A stretch of 31,263 nucleotides of DNA from Sporomusaceae bacterium (GTDB lineage Bacteria; Bacillota_C; Negativicutes; Sporomusales_B; UBA7701). The DNA lies in NCBI GenBank assembly GCA_022839045.1, contig JALHDI010000034.1, positions 1-31,263 on the forward strand, written 5' to 3'. A model generated the notes under the pieces. The model ran no database searches. It saw only the letters and a list, made by a program, of their open reading frames with translations, and was not told the origin of the DNA. The translations under genes were made by a program, and so were the position numbers. Position 1 is the stretch's first letter; each line of letters starts with the position of its first letter. Positions 8,156 to 15,527 of the stretch are shown here, in pieces.

Positions 8156-9972
8156 TCAGGCACCTCGTCAGTCAACAGGTATTGTTTGAATACGGCAACC
8201 TCTTCAGGCGGCAGGGCGATGCTGATGCGGATGCCGCCGTCGGTGTATTCGGCGGCGTTGACGGCGCCGAGGTCGTAAAGACGGGCGAGGACGCCGCTGT
8301 CGGTGTAGGGTACGAGGAGGACGGCGTCGACGCTCCGGCGGCGCAGGAAGGCGCGGATGCGGTCGAGCAGGTCGGCGACCCCTTGGCCGCCGCGGGCGGA
8401 GATGGCGACGCTGTCGGGGTTGCGCAGCAGGCGCTCCTTGAGGTGATGGCTGTCGAGGCGGTCGATCTTGTTATACACGGGGATAACGGGCTTATCGGCG
8501 GCGCCGAGCTCGCCCAGGACACTGAACACCGCGTCGCTCTGCTCCAGGTGGCGGGGGTGGCTGGCGTCGATGACGTGGAGGAGGAGGTCGGCCTGGACGA
8601 CTTCTTCGAGGGTGGCGCGGAAAGCGGCCACAAGCTGATGGGGCAGCTTCTGGATGAAGCCGACGGTATCGGTGAGCAGGGCCTCCTGACCGCCGGGCAG
8701 GGTTATCTTGCGGGTCGTGGGGTCGAGGGTGGCGAAGAGCTTGTCCTCGGCGAGGACGTCGGCGGCGGTGAGGGCGTTGAGGAGAGTGGATTTGCCGGCA
8801 TTGGTGTAGCCGACGAGGGCGATGCCGGGGACGCGAGCGGACTGGCGCCGCTGGCGGTGGAGCTCGCGGTGGCGGCGGATGAGCTTGATCTCCCGTTCGA
8901 TGTCGGCGATCCGGTCGCGGATGCGGCGCCGGTCGACCTCTAGCTTGGTTTCGCCGGGGCCGCGGGTGCCGATGCCGCCGCCCAGCCGGGAAAGCACGAG
9001 TCCCTGGCCGCCGAGGCGCGGCAGGTTGTATTTCAGCTGGGCGAGTTCGACCTGGAGCTTGCCCTCGTGGGTGCGGGCCCGCTGGGCGAAGATATCGAGG
9101 ATTAGGGCGGTGCGGTCAAGCACCTTAGTGCCTAAGTTCTGTTCAAGGTTGCGCTGCTGGGCGGGCGAAAGCTCGTCGTCGAAGATGATGAGGTTGGCGC
9201 CTTTCTCCTGGCGGGCGGCGGCGATCTCCTGGACCTTGCCGCGGCCTACGAACAGGGCGGCGTCGGGGCGGTCGCGCTTTTGCCACATGCGGTCGACGAC
9301 CACGGCCCCGGCGGTTTCCGCCAGTTGGGCGAGCTCCTCGAGGGAGTCGGCGATATCCCAGCTGGACTGCCGTTCGACGCCTACCAGGATGGCCTGTTCC
9401 TTCTCGGCGAGGCTTACGGTTTTGCCGCGCTCTTCCAGGCGGCGGTCGATCTGGGCGGTGAGGTAGGCGAGGTCCATGGCGATGAAGTCGTCGAGGGACA
9501 ACGGCCCGACGGTATCGACGAGCGCCTCCTCCTCCCCGCCCCAGCCGGAAATGTAGGCGAAGCTGACCTGGCTGACGGCGGCGCGGGCGTCGACGCCGAG
9601 CGCGGCCATGAGGTCGAAGCGCATCTCCTTGAGCGAGGTCAGGTCGAGGGTGCTGAGCTCGCTGTCGCCGGTGGGATGGGTATGGATGCAGCGGATGCCG
9701 CTGAGGCGGTGGGCGGCGCGGCGCCCGGCTGCCTCAGGCAGGCTGACGGTACGGGTGTCGCCGACGGCGACGCTGACGACTTGGCCGCGGCGGTTCAGGT
9801 AAACGGCGAGCTCGCGGCCCAGTTGGGCCGTGATCCGCCCCATGACGTCGGCGAGCTCGGCGCTTACGGCTTCTCCGGGCGGGACTTCAGTTTTGTAAAG
9901 GCTCTCCAGTATTTCCAGCGTGCTCTTGCGGATGCCGCTGAGATTTCCCTGCACATCAGGCAATTGCATCAT
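8152..9972 (-). CDS. hflX: GTPase HflX, long form with N-terminal JAMM-like extension
   Basis: A 606-aa ribosome-associated GTPase, about 190 residues longer than the usual form. The HflX core begins near residue 195. It has the glycine-rich segment [18 protein letters not shown] (328-345), G1 GYTNAGKST (388-396), G3 DTVG (435-438), G4 NKID (501-504), and a C-terminal domain. HflX binds 50S subunits and splits stalled ribosomes in other bacteria. The extra N-terminal domain carries HTHP..G with His97, His99, Ser107 and Asp110, which fits the JAMM/MPN pattern H-x-H-x7-S-x2-D. There are tandem ATG codons at 9972 and 9969 with AGAAAGG just upstream; the second may be the true start. It is first in the hflX-ynbB operon. 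Confidence 0.95.
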   Translation of the reverse strand: MMQLPDVQGNLSGIRKSTLEILESLYKTEVPPGEAVSAELADVMGRITAQLGRELAVYLNRRGQVVSVAVGDTRTVSLPEAAGRRAAHRLSGIRCIHTHPTGDSELSTLDLTSLKEMRFDLMAALGVDARAAVSQVSFAYISGWGGEEEALVDTVGPLSLDDFIAMDLAYLTAQIDRRLEERGKTVSLAEKEQAILVGVERQSSWDIADSLEELAQLAETAGAVVVDRMWQKRDRPDAALFVGRGKVQEIAAARQEKGANLIIFDDELSPAQQRNLEQNLGTKVLDRTALILDIFAQRARTHEGKLQVELAQLKYNLPRLGGQGLVLSRLGGGIGTRGPGETKLEVDRRRIRDRIADIEREIKLIRRHRELHRQRRQSARVPGIALVGYTNAGKSTLLNALTAADVLAEDKLFATLDPTTRKITLPGGQEALLTDTVGFIQKLPHQLVAAFRATLEEVVQADLLLHVIDASHPRHLEQSDAVFSVLGELGAADKPVIPVYNKIDRLDSHHLKERLLRNPDSVAISARGGQGVADLLDRIRAFLRRRSVDAVLLVPYTDSGVLARLYDLGAVNAAEYTDGGIRISIALPPEEVAVFKQYLLTDEVPE

Positions 9973-10017
9973 CCTTTCTCTAACTCTTTATTTTGTTCAA
10001 TTGCCGTTATTTCCTGC

Positions 10018-10050
10018 AAAAAATGGCGAAAGAGGCGCGAAGCCTCTTTC
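10018..10050 (-). terminator. Terminator upstream of hflX
   Basis: GAAAGAGGC/GCCTCTTTC stem (10028-10036 with 10042-10050), then a T6 tract on the minus strand. It ends the transcript of the spoVK-GTPase-UbiA-like-small protein group and isolates it from hflX. Confidence 0.85.
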
Positions 10051-10092
10051 ATAAACGAAAAGCTTAAGGAGCAACGAAGCAGATGGGGCTTA

Positions 10093-10284
10093 TCAACGCT
10101 CCGAAGTCGGCAGGCGGGCGGCGTGGCAGAGCGCGCAGTACCCCTGGGCGAAGGACTGTTCCCTGAGAAGCAGGGGCGCGAGGGCCTTACCCTCCTCCCT
10201 GCCCTCTTCCCGCCCCAGGCGTTTGCCGAGGAAATAGCCGAACAGGAAGGCGCTCAGGGCGAACAGGAGGTAATCGATAATCAT
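10093..10284 (-). CDS. Small membrane protein with CxxCH motif (63 aa)
   Basis: Starts MIIDYLLFALSAFLFGYFLG, a single membrane anchor, followed by a charged stretch (KRLGREEGREEG) and a C-terminal CALCH. CxxCH is a haem-c attachment pattern, but one short cytosolic copy is weak evidence, and metal or redox binding is equally possible. The ATG at 10284 overlaps the stop of the UbiA-like gene by 4 nt (ATGA) and is preceded by GGAGGTGA, so it is surely translated. Last gene of the group. Family not recognised. Confidence 0.7.
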   Translation of the reverse strand: MIIDYLLFALSAFLFGYFLGKRLGREEGREEGKALAPLLLREQSFAQGYCALCHAARLPTSER

Positions 10285-10871
10285 CTCATCACCTCCTTGG
10301 TGCGCAGGTCGAGGCAGTAGATGACGGCGACGCCGACGAATACGGGGACGAACAGTCCGTCGTCCAGCCACCAGGCAGCAAGCAGCAGGGTCAGGCCGCC
10401 GAGGAGGCATTCCAGCGTGCCGAACCGGCAGGCGAGGTTGCGCTGGCCGGCGAGGCGGTCGCCGGCGCGGTCGACGCAGTCGTCGATCAGCTGGACGGCG
10501 GCAACGAACAGGGCGGCGAACAGCATGGTCCGCCAGCCGCAGAGCGCCGCTCCCGCGGCCAGGACGAGCAGCGATTCCTGCCAGCCTGTCAGGCGGCTGG
10601 GGAGGCGGCGGCCGAGGTCGGTGAACATGCCGACGATATAACTGGCGAAAAACAAGGCCAGGCTGACGGCGGCGTTGATGCCGGCGGCCAGGGCGAGGAA
10701 CAGCGATGCGTAGACCATCGCGCCGGCGCCGAGCCGGGCTGACCAGTTTGCCCGGCCGACGGCTGCGTCGCGGTCGCGGTCGAGCCAGTCGTCGGTGAGT
10801 TTGACGGCCAGCGAGCAGAGAACGGCGGCCAGGGCGACGGCGGCGAACCCGTCATACATTGGCGGCCACAC
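10281..10871 (-). CDS. Small UbiA-like integral membrane protein with duplicated Asp-rich motif
   Basis: A 196-aa, highly hydrophobic protein with about six membrane segments. Two Asp-rich motifs are visible: TDDWLDRDRD at 26-35 and IDDCVDRAGD at 129-138. Each is followed at the same distance by Gly, Asn and an Arg-x-Gly, so the protein looks like two homologous halves offset by 103 residues. UbiA-family prenyltransferases use two such motifs to bind Mg2+-prenyl diphosphate but are usually about 280-300 aa, so this is a short relative at best. The GTG at 10871 has GGAGGTGA upstream. It overlaps the GTPase stop codon and the next small gene, which implies tight coupling. Confidence 0.6.
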   Translation of the reverse strand: MWPPMYDGFAAVALAAVLCSLAVKLTDDWLDRDRDAAVGRANWSARLGAGAMVYASLFLALAAGINAAVSLALFFASYIVGMFTDLGRRLPSRLTGWQESLLVLAAGAALCGWRTMLFAALFVAAVQLIDDCVDRAGDRLAGQRNLACRFGTLECLLGGLTLLLAAWWLDDGLFVPVFVGVAVIYCLDLRTKEVMR

Positions 10872-11457
10872 AAGCTTTCACCTCCGCGAAGCCGGTGCTG
10901 TAAAGCGCGGATACCGGCAGGACGGTCGCCTGATGGAAGGCGGCCGTAAGGCGGGCGAGGTTGTCGCGCGCCGGCGGCAGGTCGGTTTTGTTGGCGAGCA
11001 GGATGTAGCGGCTGCGGGCGACGCCGTAGTTGTAAATTTCCCGGTCGATATTGGCGTCGCTGCCGAAGAAGGCGTCCGTGGCCAGGGCCGCATCGACGAC
11101 GTGGACGATGAAGTCGGCGGCGCGGATGCGGCTGAGCGTCTGAGCCATGCCGCGGCGGATCCCCTCTTCGCCGTGGATCTGTTCGCTTACGCCGCAGGTG
11201 TCAGTCAGCTTGAAGTTTACGGCGGTTTTGCCGACAGGCACCCTCAGGACAAGCGACTGGACGGCGCGGGTTTTGTGGGTCATGGGTCCGCACAGTTCCC
11301 GGCGCGCTTCGCCGATGCCGAAATGGCGGCAGTCGAGGAGGCCGTCGGGGGAGCGGAAGGTAATGTCGACCGTCTTGCAGCCGAGGTAGGCGGCGAAGTT
11401 GAGAGTGAACAGCGTCTTGCCGGAATTGGGCCGGCCGACGACGGCGAATTCTTTCAT
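10852..11457 (-). CDS. Small Era/EngA-like GTPase
   Basis: A 201-aa P-loop GTPase consisting of a G domain only. It has G1 GRPNSGKT near the N-terminus, G3 DTCG, G4 NKTD and a G5-like SALYS. The segment between G1 and G3 is long and contains HKTRAVQS. No RNA-binding or C-terminal domain is present. The ATG at 11457 lies inside the end of the spoVK gene (ATGA overlap) and has GGAGGTGGAAGG upstream, so it is translated together with SpoVK. The cellular role is unknown. The link to spoVK and to a membrane protein suggests a spore-envelope or membrane-assembly role, which is inference. Confidence 0.8.
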   Translation of the reverse strand: MKEFAVVGRPNSGKTLFTLNFAAYLGCKTVDITFRSPDGLLDCRHFGIGEARRELCGPMTHKTRAVQSLVLRVPVGKTAVNFKLTDTCGVSEQIHGEEGIRRGMAQTLSRIRAADFIVHVVDAALATDAFFGSDANIDREIYNYGVARSRYILLANKTDLPPARDNLARLTAAFHQATVLPVSALYSTGFAEVKACVAANV

Positions 11458-11858
11458 CCTTCCACCTCCGGGAGGTCGCACGGTTCGATGGCCATAAGCT
11501 CCTCGCGGGTGATGTTGGCTTTAGCCACCAGCCGCACCGCCTGACGCCTCAGCGCTTTTTCGATGATGTTGCGCACCGTGCGGGCATTGCCGAAGTTGTC
11601 GTCATCGCGGTTGGCGGGCGGATTGAGCATCCTCAGGAGGGCCAGACGGGTCTGGGTGGTTAGCTGGTACTGGCGTCTGGCGCACAGCTGCTCGGCGATC
11701 GCCAGCAGTTCCTCCTGGGAGTAGTCGGGAAAGTCGATATGGATGGGGAAGCGCGATCGAAGGCCGGGATTCGTCTGGAGGAAATTCTCCATCTCCCGCT
11801 GGTAACCGGCCAGGATGAGGACAAGTTCGTCTTTATGGTCTTCCATGTATTTTACCAA
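11454..11858 (-). CDS. spoVK: SpoVK-like AAA+ ATPase, 3' part of interrupted gene
   Basis: Encodes the C-terminal 131-133 residues of a CbbX/SpoVK-type AAA+ ATPase: the sensor-1 strand (ELVLILAGYQ), the arginine-finger region (NPGLRSRFP), and the helical lid with a sensor-2 arginine region (NFGNARTVRNIIEKA). It has no start codon of its own with a ribosome binding site; the frame begins within the left junction of the inserted element (TTG GTA AAA TAC ATG). Walker A and B are on the other fragment at 16437-17003, so this piece cannot act alone. Excision of the element joins it in frame to the 5' part (Met-Val-Lys-Tyr-Met-Glu-Asp), giving 317 aa, close to the length of B. subtilis SpoVK. Its stop overlaps the start of the GTPase gene. 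Confidence 0.9.
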   Translation of the reverse strand: MVKYMEDHKDELVLILAGYQREMENFLQTNPGLRSRFPIHIDFPDYSQEELLAIAEQLCARRQYQLTTQTRLALLRMLNPPANRDDDNFGNARTVRNIIEKALRRQAVRLVAKANITREELMAIEPCDLPEVEG

Positions 11859-11873
11859 ACAATAGTAACAAAA
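11854..11873. repeat. Left attachment junction of the spoVK element
   Basis: Crossover dinucleotide AC (11854-11855), 8 nt, then the arm AGTAACAAAA (11864-11873) lying inside the element. Outside lies the spoVK 3' part. With the right junction it rebuilds a symmetric attP. Confidence 0.75.
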
Positions 11874-11887
11874 TAGCCAAACTGGGC

Positions 11888-11923
11888 AAAAAAAAGCCGC
11901 GTTCAGGCGACGCTGAAGCGGCT
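11888..11923 (-). terminator. Terminator of the 61-aa element gene
   Basis: AGCCGC...GCGGCT stem extended by TTCAG/CTGAA, followed on the minus strand by a T8 tract. The stop codon of the 61-aa gene lies in the stem. It would also stop transcripts entering the spoVK 3' part from within the element. Confidence 0.8.
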
Positions 11924-12107
11924 ATCCGGTAGGCGGTCCGGAGGGGGATGGCGTTTTGGCGGCTGCCGCCGCCAGCCGCCGCCGTTCCCCGTCGATTATC
12001 GGCCGGAGGAAGGCCGGGCCGTGGCGGCGTTGGTCCCATTCGCCCGCGTGGCGGATGGTGACGATTACCTCCCGATCAGGCAAGGCTGTTTTCCCGGCGC
12101 GGTCCAT
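11922..12107 (-). CDS. Small basic protein of the element (61 aa), unknown function
   Basis: A 61-aa protein beginning MDRAGKTALPDREVIVTI, with many Arg and Asp residues and an Ala/Pro-rich tail. The ATG at 12107 has GAGGTGG upstream, and a strong terminator lies at the end, so this is a real transcription unit. It is divergent from the recombinase and is the gene nearest the left attachment site. Recombination directionality factors are often small proteins encoded close to the integrase and att site, so this is a candidate; no known factor family is recognised. Alternative: a regulator of the divergent recombinase promoter. Confidence 0.6.
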   Translation of the reverse strand: MDRAGKTALPDREVIVTIRHAGEWDQRRHGPAFLRPIIDGERRRLAAAAAKTPSPSGPPTG

Positions 12108-12238
12108 TTCGACCACCTCTTGGCAATATATGAGGTGGCAGCTCGACCGTATTCCCCTTTTCACCGTCCGGGAGGCAGGAAATGGCGCGGCGATATTGAA
12201 CTATTGCAGCAAAGATAAACAATCGCGGGAGGACCATT

Positions 12239-13771
12239 ATGACCAGAGCGGCAATATATGCCCGGGTGAGCACGGCCGAACAGGCGGAGAAAGGCTATTC
12301 CCTCGACACCCAGGTCGAGGAATGCCGCCGCCGGGCAGCAGAATTGGGCGTGAAAGCCGCGGAGGAGTTTGTCGACGACGGCTACAGCGGCGAGTTCATC
12401 GACCGCCCGGCGCTCGATAGGCTGCGCGGACGGCTGGCCGGCCGCGAGTTCGCTTATGTCATCGTTTACGATCCCGACCGCCTGGCCCGCAACCTAGCCC
12501 ATCAGCTGATCGTGACCGAGGAGATGGAGCGTGCCGGCGCGGAGCTGGTGTTCGTGTCGGTTTCGTTCGAGCAGTCCCCGGAGGGAAAACTTTTCTACTC
12601 CATCCGCGGCGCCATCGCCGACTACGAGAAGGAGAAAATCAAGGAACGGTCGTTGCGCGGCAAACGCGGCAAGGCGGCCAAGGGCAAGATCATCGCCGAC
12701 GCCAAACCGTTCGGTTACACCTTCGACCGCAAGGTCAGCAACTATGCCGTCAATGAACCCGAGGCGGAAATCGTCCGCCGGATGTACGACTGGCTGGTGA
12801 CGGAAAAGGTGGGCACGGCCACGATCTGCAAGCGCCTCAACGAGCAGGGCATTCCCTCTCCCCGACTGAAAAAGCCGTGGATCGTGTCGGCCGTCTACCG
12901 GCTGCTTACCAACCCGCTCTATAAAGGCACCCATGTCGCCATGCGCTACAAGTATCAGAAGATCGGCCAGAACAAGCGGGTCAGGGAGCTCAGGCCGGAG
13001 GCGGAATGGATCGAGGTGCCGGTGCCGGCGATCGTCGACGCCGCCACCTGGGAAGCGGCCCAGCGCCAGCTCAAGGAGAACAAGTCGCTGGCCAAGCGTA
13101 ACCTCAAACATGAACAACTGCTGAGCGGCCTAGTCTACTGCGGCAAGTGCGGCCGGAAGATGACGATCGCCTACGCGGGAAAGGCGTCCGAGCCGAAAAG
13201 CTACTACGTATGCGTCAGCCAGCGCAGCAACACGTACATATATTCCGGCCAGGAGCGCTGCGACGCCCGCCGCGTCCCGACCGAGACCCTCGACAAGGCG
13301 GTATTCGAGCACCTGGTGCAGCTGAGCGCCAACCCGAAACAAATAAAACAGTATCTCGTCGCCCGGCCCGGCCAGGCGGGCGCCCAGAATCTTCAGACCG
13401 CCCTCGAGCGGCTGGCGGACAACGAGGCGCGGCTTGTCAAACAGCGGGAGATGCTGCTGCGCTGGTATCGTCAGCAGATGGTAAGCGACGATGATGCCGA
13501 GCGCCAGTTGGCCGATATCCGCGCCCGCCTGCACGACATCGAGCAGAACAAGAAAAAAATCCACGACGAGCTGGCGGCCGCTTCCCCCTTCCTCTCCCCT
13601 TCCGAGCTGGTAGCCGCCTTGCAGCGGCATTTCGCGGCCGGCGACCTGCCCTACGAGGAAAAACGGGCCGCCGTCCGGGCGGTGTTGGAAAAAGCGGTGG
13701 TGGAAAGGCGCGACGCGACCAAAGCGCGCGGCAGCCGGCCGGAAATAAGCATCGACCTGAAATTTTTATAG
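12239..13771 (+). CDS. Large serine recombinase (skin/SpoIVCA-type site-specific recombinase)
   Basis: A 510-aa large serine recombinase. The resolvase domain (about 3-150) has the nucleophile Ser11 in IYARVSTAEQ and the catalytic-arginine region YDPDRLARN. A recombinase DNA-binding domain follows (about 160-270). A zinc ribbon (YCGKCGRKM ... YYVCVSQ ... RCDARR) is next, then a coiled-coil region (about 380-470) of the kind that controls integration against excision. The ATG at 12239 follows GGGAGG. It is full length with all motifs intact, so the element is probably still mobile. It is transcribed opposite to spoVK. Candidate catalyst for excision at the sites near 11854 and 16450. Confidence 0.96.
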   Translation: MTRAAIYARVSTAEQAEKGYSLDTQVEECRRRAAELGVKAAEEFVDDGYSGEFIDRPALDRLRGRLAGREFAYVIVYDPDRLARNLAHQLIVTEEMERAGAELVFVSVSFEQSPEGKLFYSIRGAIADYEKEKIKERSLRGKRGKAAKGKIIADAKPFGYTFDRKVSNYAVNEPEAEIVRRMYDWLVTEKVGTATICKRLNEQGIPSPRLKKPWIVSAVYRLLTNPLYKGTHVAMRYKYQKIGQNKRVRELRPEAEWIEVPVPAIVDAATWEAAQRQLKENKSLAKRNLKHEQLLSGLVYCGKCGRKMTIAYAGKASEPKSYYVCVSQRSNTYIYSGQERCDARRVPTETLDKAVFEHLVQLSANPKQIKQYLVARPGQAGAQNLQTALERLADNEARLVKQREMLLRWYRQQMVSDDDAERQLADIRARLHDIEQNKKKIHDELAAASPFLSPSELVAALQRHFAAGDLPYEEKRAAVRAVLEKAVVERRDATKARGSRPEISIDLKFL

Positions 13772-13865
13772 ACCGGGAGGGAAAAATAGTGCCAATATTC
13801 TCGCGTAGGTTTTTCGCCACGGATGGCGAATGCTATCTTTATCACCTGACCAGGGGGGTTTACTA

Positions 13866-14015
13866 GTGAAGTTCAACTGTCCTGAATGTCGTAACCCGAT
13901 CAAGCTGACGGTGGAAGAGATCCAGAAAAGGCACAACTCTATCACCTGTCCGTCATGTCAGAAGACAATCGAACTGAAAAACAACCTGCCGCAGTCCAAA
14001 GAACAGAAGCGCTAA
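13866..14015 (+). CDS. Zinc-ribbon small protein (49 aa)
   Basis: A 49-aa protein with two CxxC pairs, CPEC and CPSC, 20 residues apart, typical of a zinc ribbon of the MJ0042-like type, followed by a Lys/Gln-rich tail. The GTG at 13866 follows a G6 run at 7 nt. It is followed by a terminator, so it may be transcribed with the recombinase (gap of about 94 nt). A role as recombination partner or transcription factor is possible but unproven. Confidence 0.7.
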   Translation: MKFNCPECRNPIKLTVEEIQKRHNSITCPSCQKTIELKNNLPQSKEQKR

Positions 14016-14042
14016 CCGTTATTTGCCGTCCTCCATCCCCAA

Positions 14043-14065
14043 ATCCCCCGCTCCGGGGGATTTTT
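14043..14065 (+). terminator. Terminator after the zinc-ribbon gene
   Basis: ATCCCCC/GGGGGAT stem with a short loop and a T5 tract on the plus strand. It closes the recombinase-zinc ribbon unit. Confidence 0.85.
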
Positions 14066-14144
14066 GTTTGCCGGCCAGCCGCTACAGGATTTCGGCGGCC
14101 GACGTCGAAGGCTACAGGAGATTCGAGGAATAAGGAGCATGATT

Positions 14145-14729
14145 ATGCGGCCGATTGGAAGGATTACTATGCTTGCGCTGGCGCTGCTTCTGGCGGCGGC
14201 CGCCGTAGCTGTCGCCGCCGGGGCCGGCGGCCAGGCGCCGGGCACGATGACGATCAGCTACGACTTGCAGCGGATGCCGACCATCGCCAGCAACCAGATG
14301 GCGGTGTGGATCGAGGACGGCGACGGCAAGCTGGTCAAAACGCTTTTCGTGACCTGGTTTACCGGCAAGGGCGGTTACGAGCGGCGCCCCGACTGCCTGC
14401 CGCTGTGGCGCAAGGCGGCAGGCGTGGACGGCCCGCCGACCGCGGAGGTGGACGCCGTCACCCGCGCGACCCAGCACCCCGGACGGTATACGACCGTATG
14501 GGATTGCACCGACAAAGCAGGGCACCCGGTGGCCCCAGGCAAGTACATCTATAAAGTTGAAGGCACGCTCTTCTGGTCGAAGGAGATCCTGTGGGAAGGC
14601 GAGATCACGGTCGGCGACCGTCCCGCCTCATCGCGGGCCGCAGTCACCTATCTGCCGCCTGCGGCCCGGGGGGGCGACCCGATGATCGCCGCGGTGTCTG
14701 CGATCTTTACTCCTGGTGCCGTACGATAG
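14145..14729 (+). CDS. Exported DUF2271-like protein
   Basis: A 194-aa protein with a clear signal peptide (Arg-rich start, then a Leu/Ala core, residues about 8-28). The mature part has the pattern MAVWIEDGDGKLVKTLFVT followed by YERRPDCLPLW and a FlgD-like beta region (PGRYTTVWDCTDKAGHPVAPGKY), which I recognise as DUF2271-like. Such proteins occur beside flavin- or haem-dependent envelope redox systems; the role is unknown. The ATG at 14145 has AAGGAG at 7 nt; another ATG at 14139 is too close to it. The stop codon overlaps the ribosome binding site of the next gene. Confidence 0.72.
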   Translation: MRPIGRITMLALALLLAAAAVAVAAGAGGQAPGTMTISYDLQRMPTIASNQMAVWIEDGDGKLVKTLFVTWFTGKGGYERRPDCLPLWRKAAGVDGPPTAEVDAVTRATQHPGRYTTVWDCTDKAGHPVAPGKYIYKVEGTLFWSKEILWEGEITVGDRPASSRAAVTYLPPAARGGDPMIAAVSAIFTPGAVR

Positions 14730-14739
14730 GAGGTCCCTA

Positions 14740-15510
14740 ATGAGAAAAAGCCCCCTGCTCGTTGTCCTGCTGGCAGCGCTTATGGCGCTACTGCCGCTGA
14801 CGGCCGCCCTGGCCGCCGCCGAAAAACAACCGCTGTTCCGCTTCAAGGGCAAGGTCCGCTGGGTGGAGTCGCTGGGCACCTACGGCCTCCTCAGCGACGA
14901 CGGCAAGCAGTACCACCCGATCAGGCAACTGCCGCGCGCCTACCAGAAAAACGACCTCGCGGTCGTCGTCGAAGGCCGGCTGCGCCCCGATCTTGTCGGC
15001 AGCCGCATGTACGGAGCGGCTTTTGAGGTAAAGCAGATAACCAGGGCCGACAAATACGTCAGCCCCGAGGAATGGGAGGCGGTGCGCCTGCTGCTGCTGC
15101 GCATGGACGCCTTCAACGAACAGGATATCGTCAAACTGCGGTCGATCGATAAGGTGGCGCTCGGACTGTCGCGCGAGCAGTTCGATTCGTGGCTGGCCGG
15201 CTGGGGCAGCTATACCCTGCACTACGTCGAGGCGGTGAACAACTTCGGCCCCCGGCCCGGCGGCGCGACAATCGAAGGCATCTGCCTCTACAGCCGGCAG
15301 CGGGTGAACAGTATGGCCGTCTCCGGCAACACCCAGTACGCGCTGATGAAATTCACCCTCGCCAGACAACAAGGCGGCGATTGGCAGTTTACCGCCACGG
15401 ACACTTACCAGCCCGGACAGGATACGGACATGGAAGAAGCGGTGGCCGGTTATCTAGCCCGTGCCGCCGAACGCTTCGGCGCTACCGATCTCGCCAAAGC
15501 AAAAAAATAA
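14740..15510 (+). CDS. Exported protein of unknown function
   Basis: A 256-aa protein with a signal peptide (MRKSPLLVVLLAALMALLPL, cleavage probably near Ala-Leu-Ala-Ala). A beta-rich N-terminal half (FKGKVRWVESLGTYGLLSDDGKQYHPI, OB-fold-like by eye) is followed by a helical region (SPEEWEAVRLLLLRMDAF) and a mixed C-terminal domain. No family recognised. The ATG at 14740 has TAGGAGGT upstream, which also contains the stop codon of the previous gene, so the two exported proteins are made together. Confidence 0.75.
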   Translation: MRKSPLLVVLLAALMALLPLTAALAAAEKQPLFRFKGKVRWVESLGTYGLLSDDGKQYHPIRQLPRAYQKNDLAVVVEGRLRPDLVGSRMYGAAFEVKQITRADKYVSPEEWEAVRLLLLRMDAFNEQDIVKLRSIDKVALGLSREQFDSWLAGWGSYTLHYVEAVNNFGPRPGGATIEGICLYSRQRVNSMAVSGNTQYALMKFTLARQQGGDWQFTATDTYQPGQDTDMEEAVAGYLARAAERFGATDLAKAKK

Positions 15511-15527
15511 CGCTACGCAAAGGAACG

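Noticed and set aside
12193..12223. Sigma-E-like motif (ATATT ... GATAAACAAT) before the recombinase
   Set aside because: It would start transcription on top of the recombinase ribosome binding site (about 12228-12232), and the -10 match is weak.
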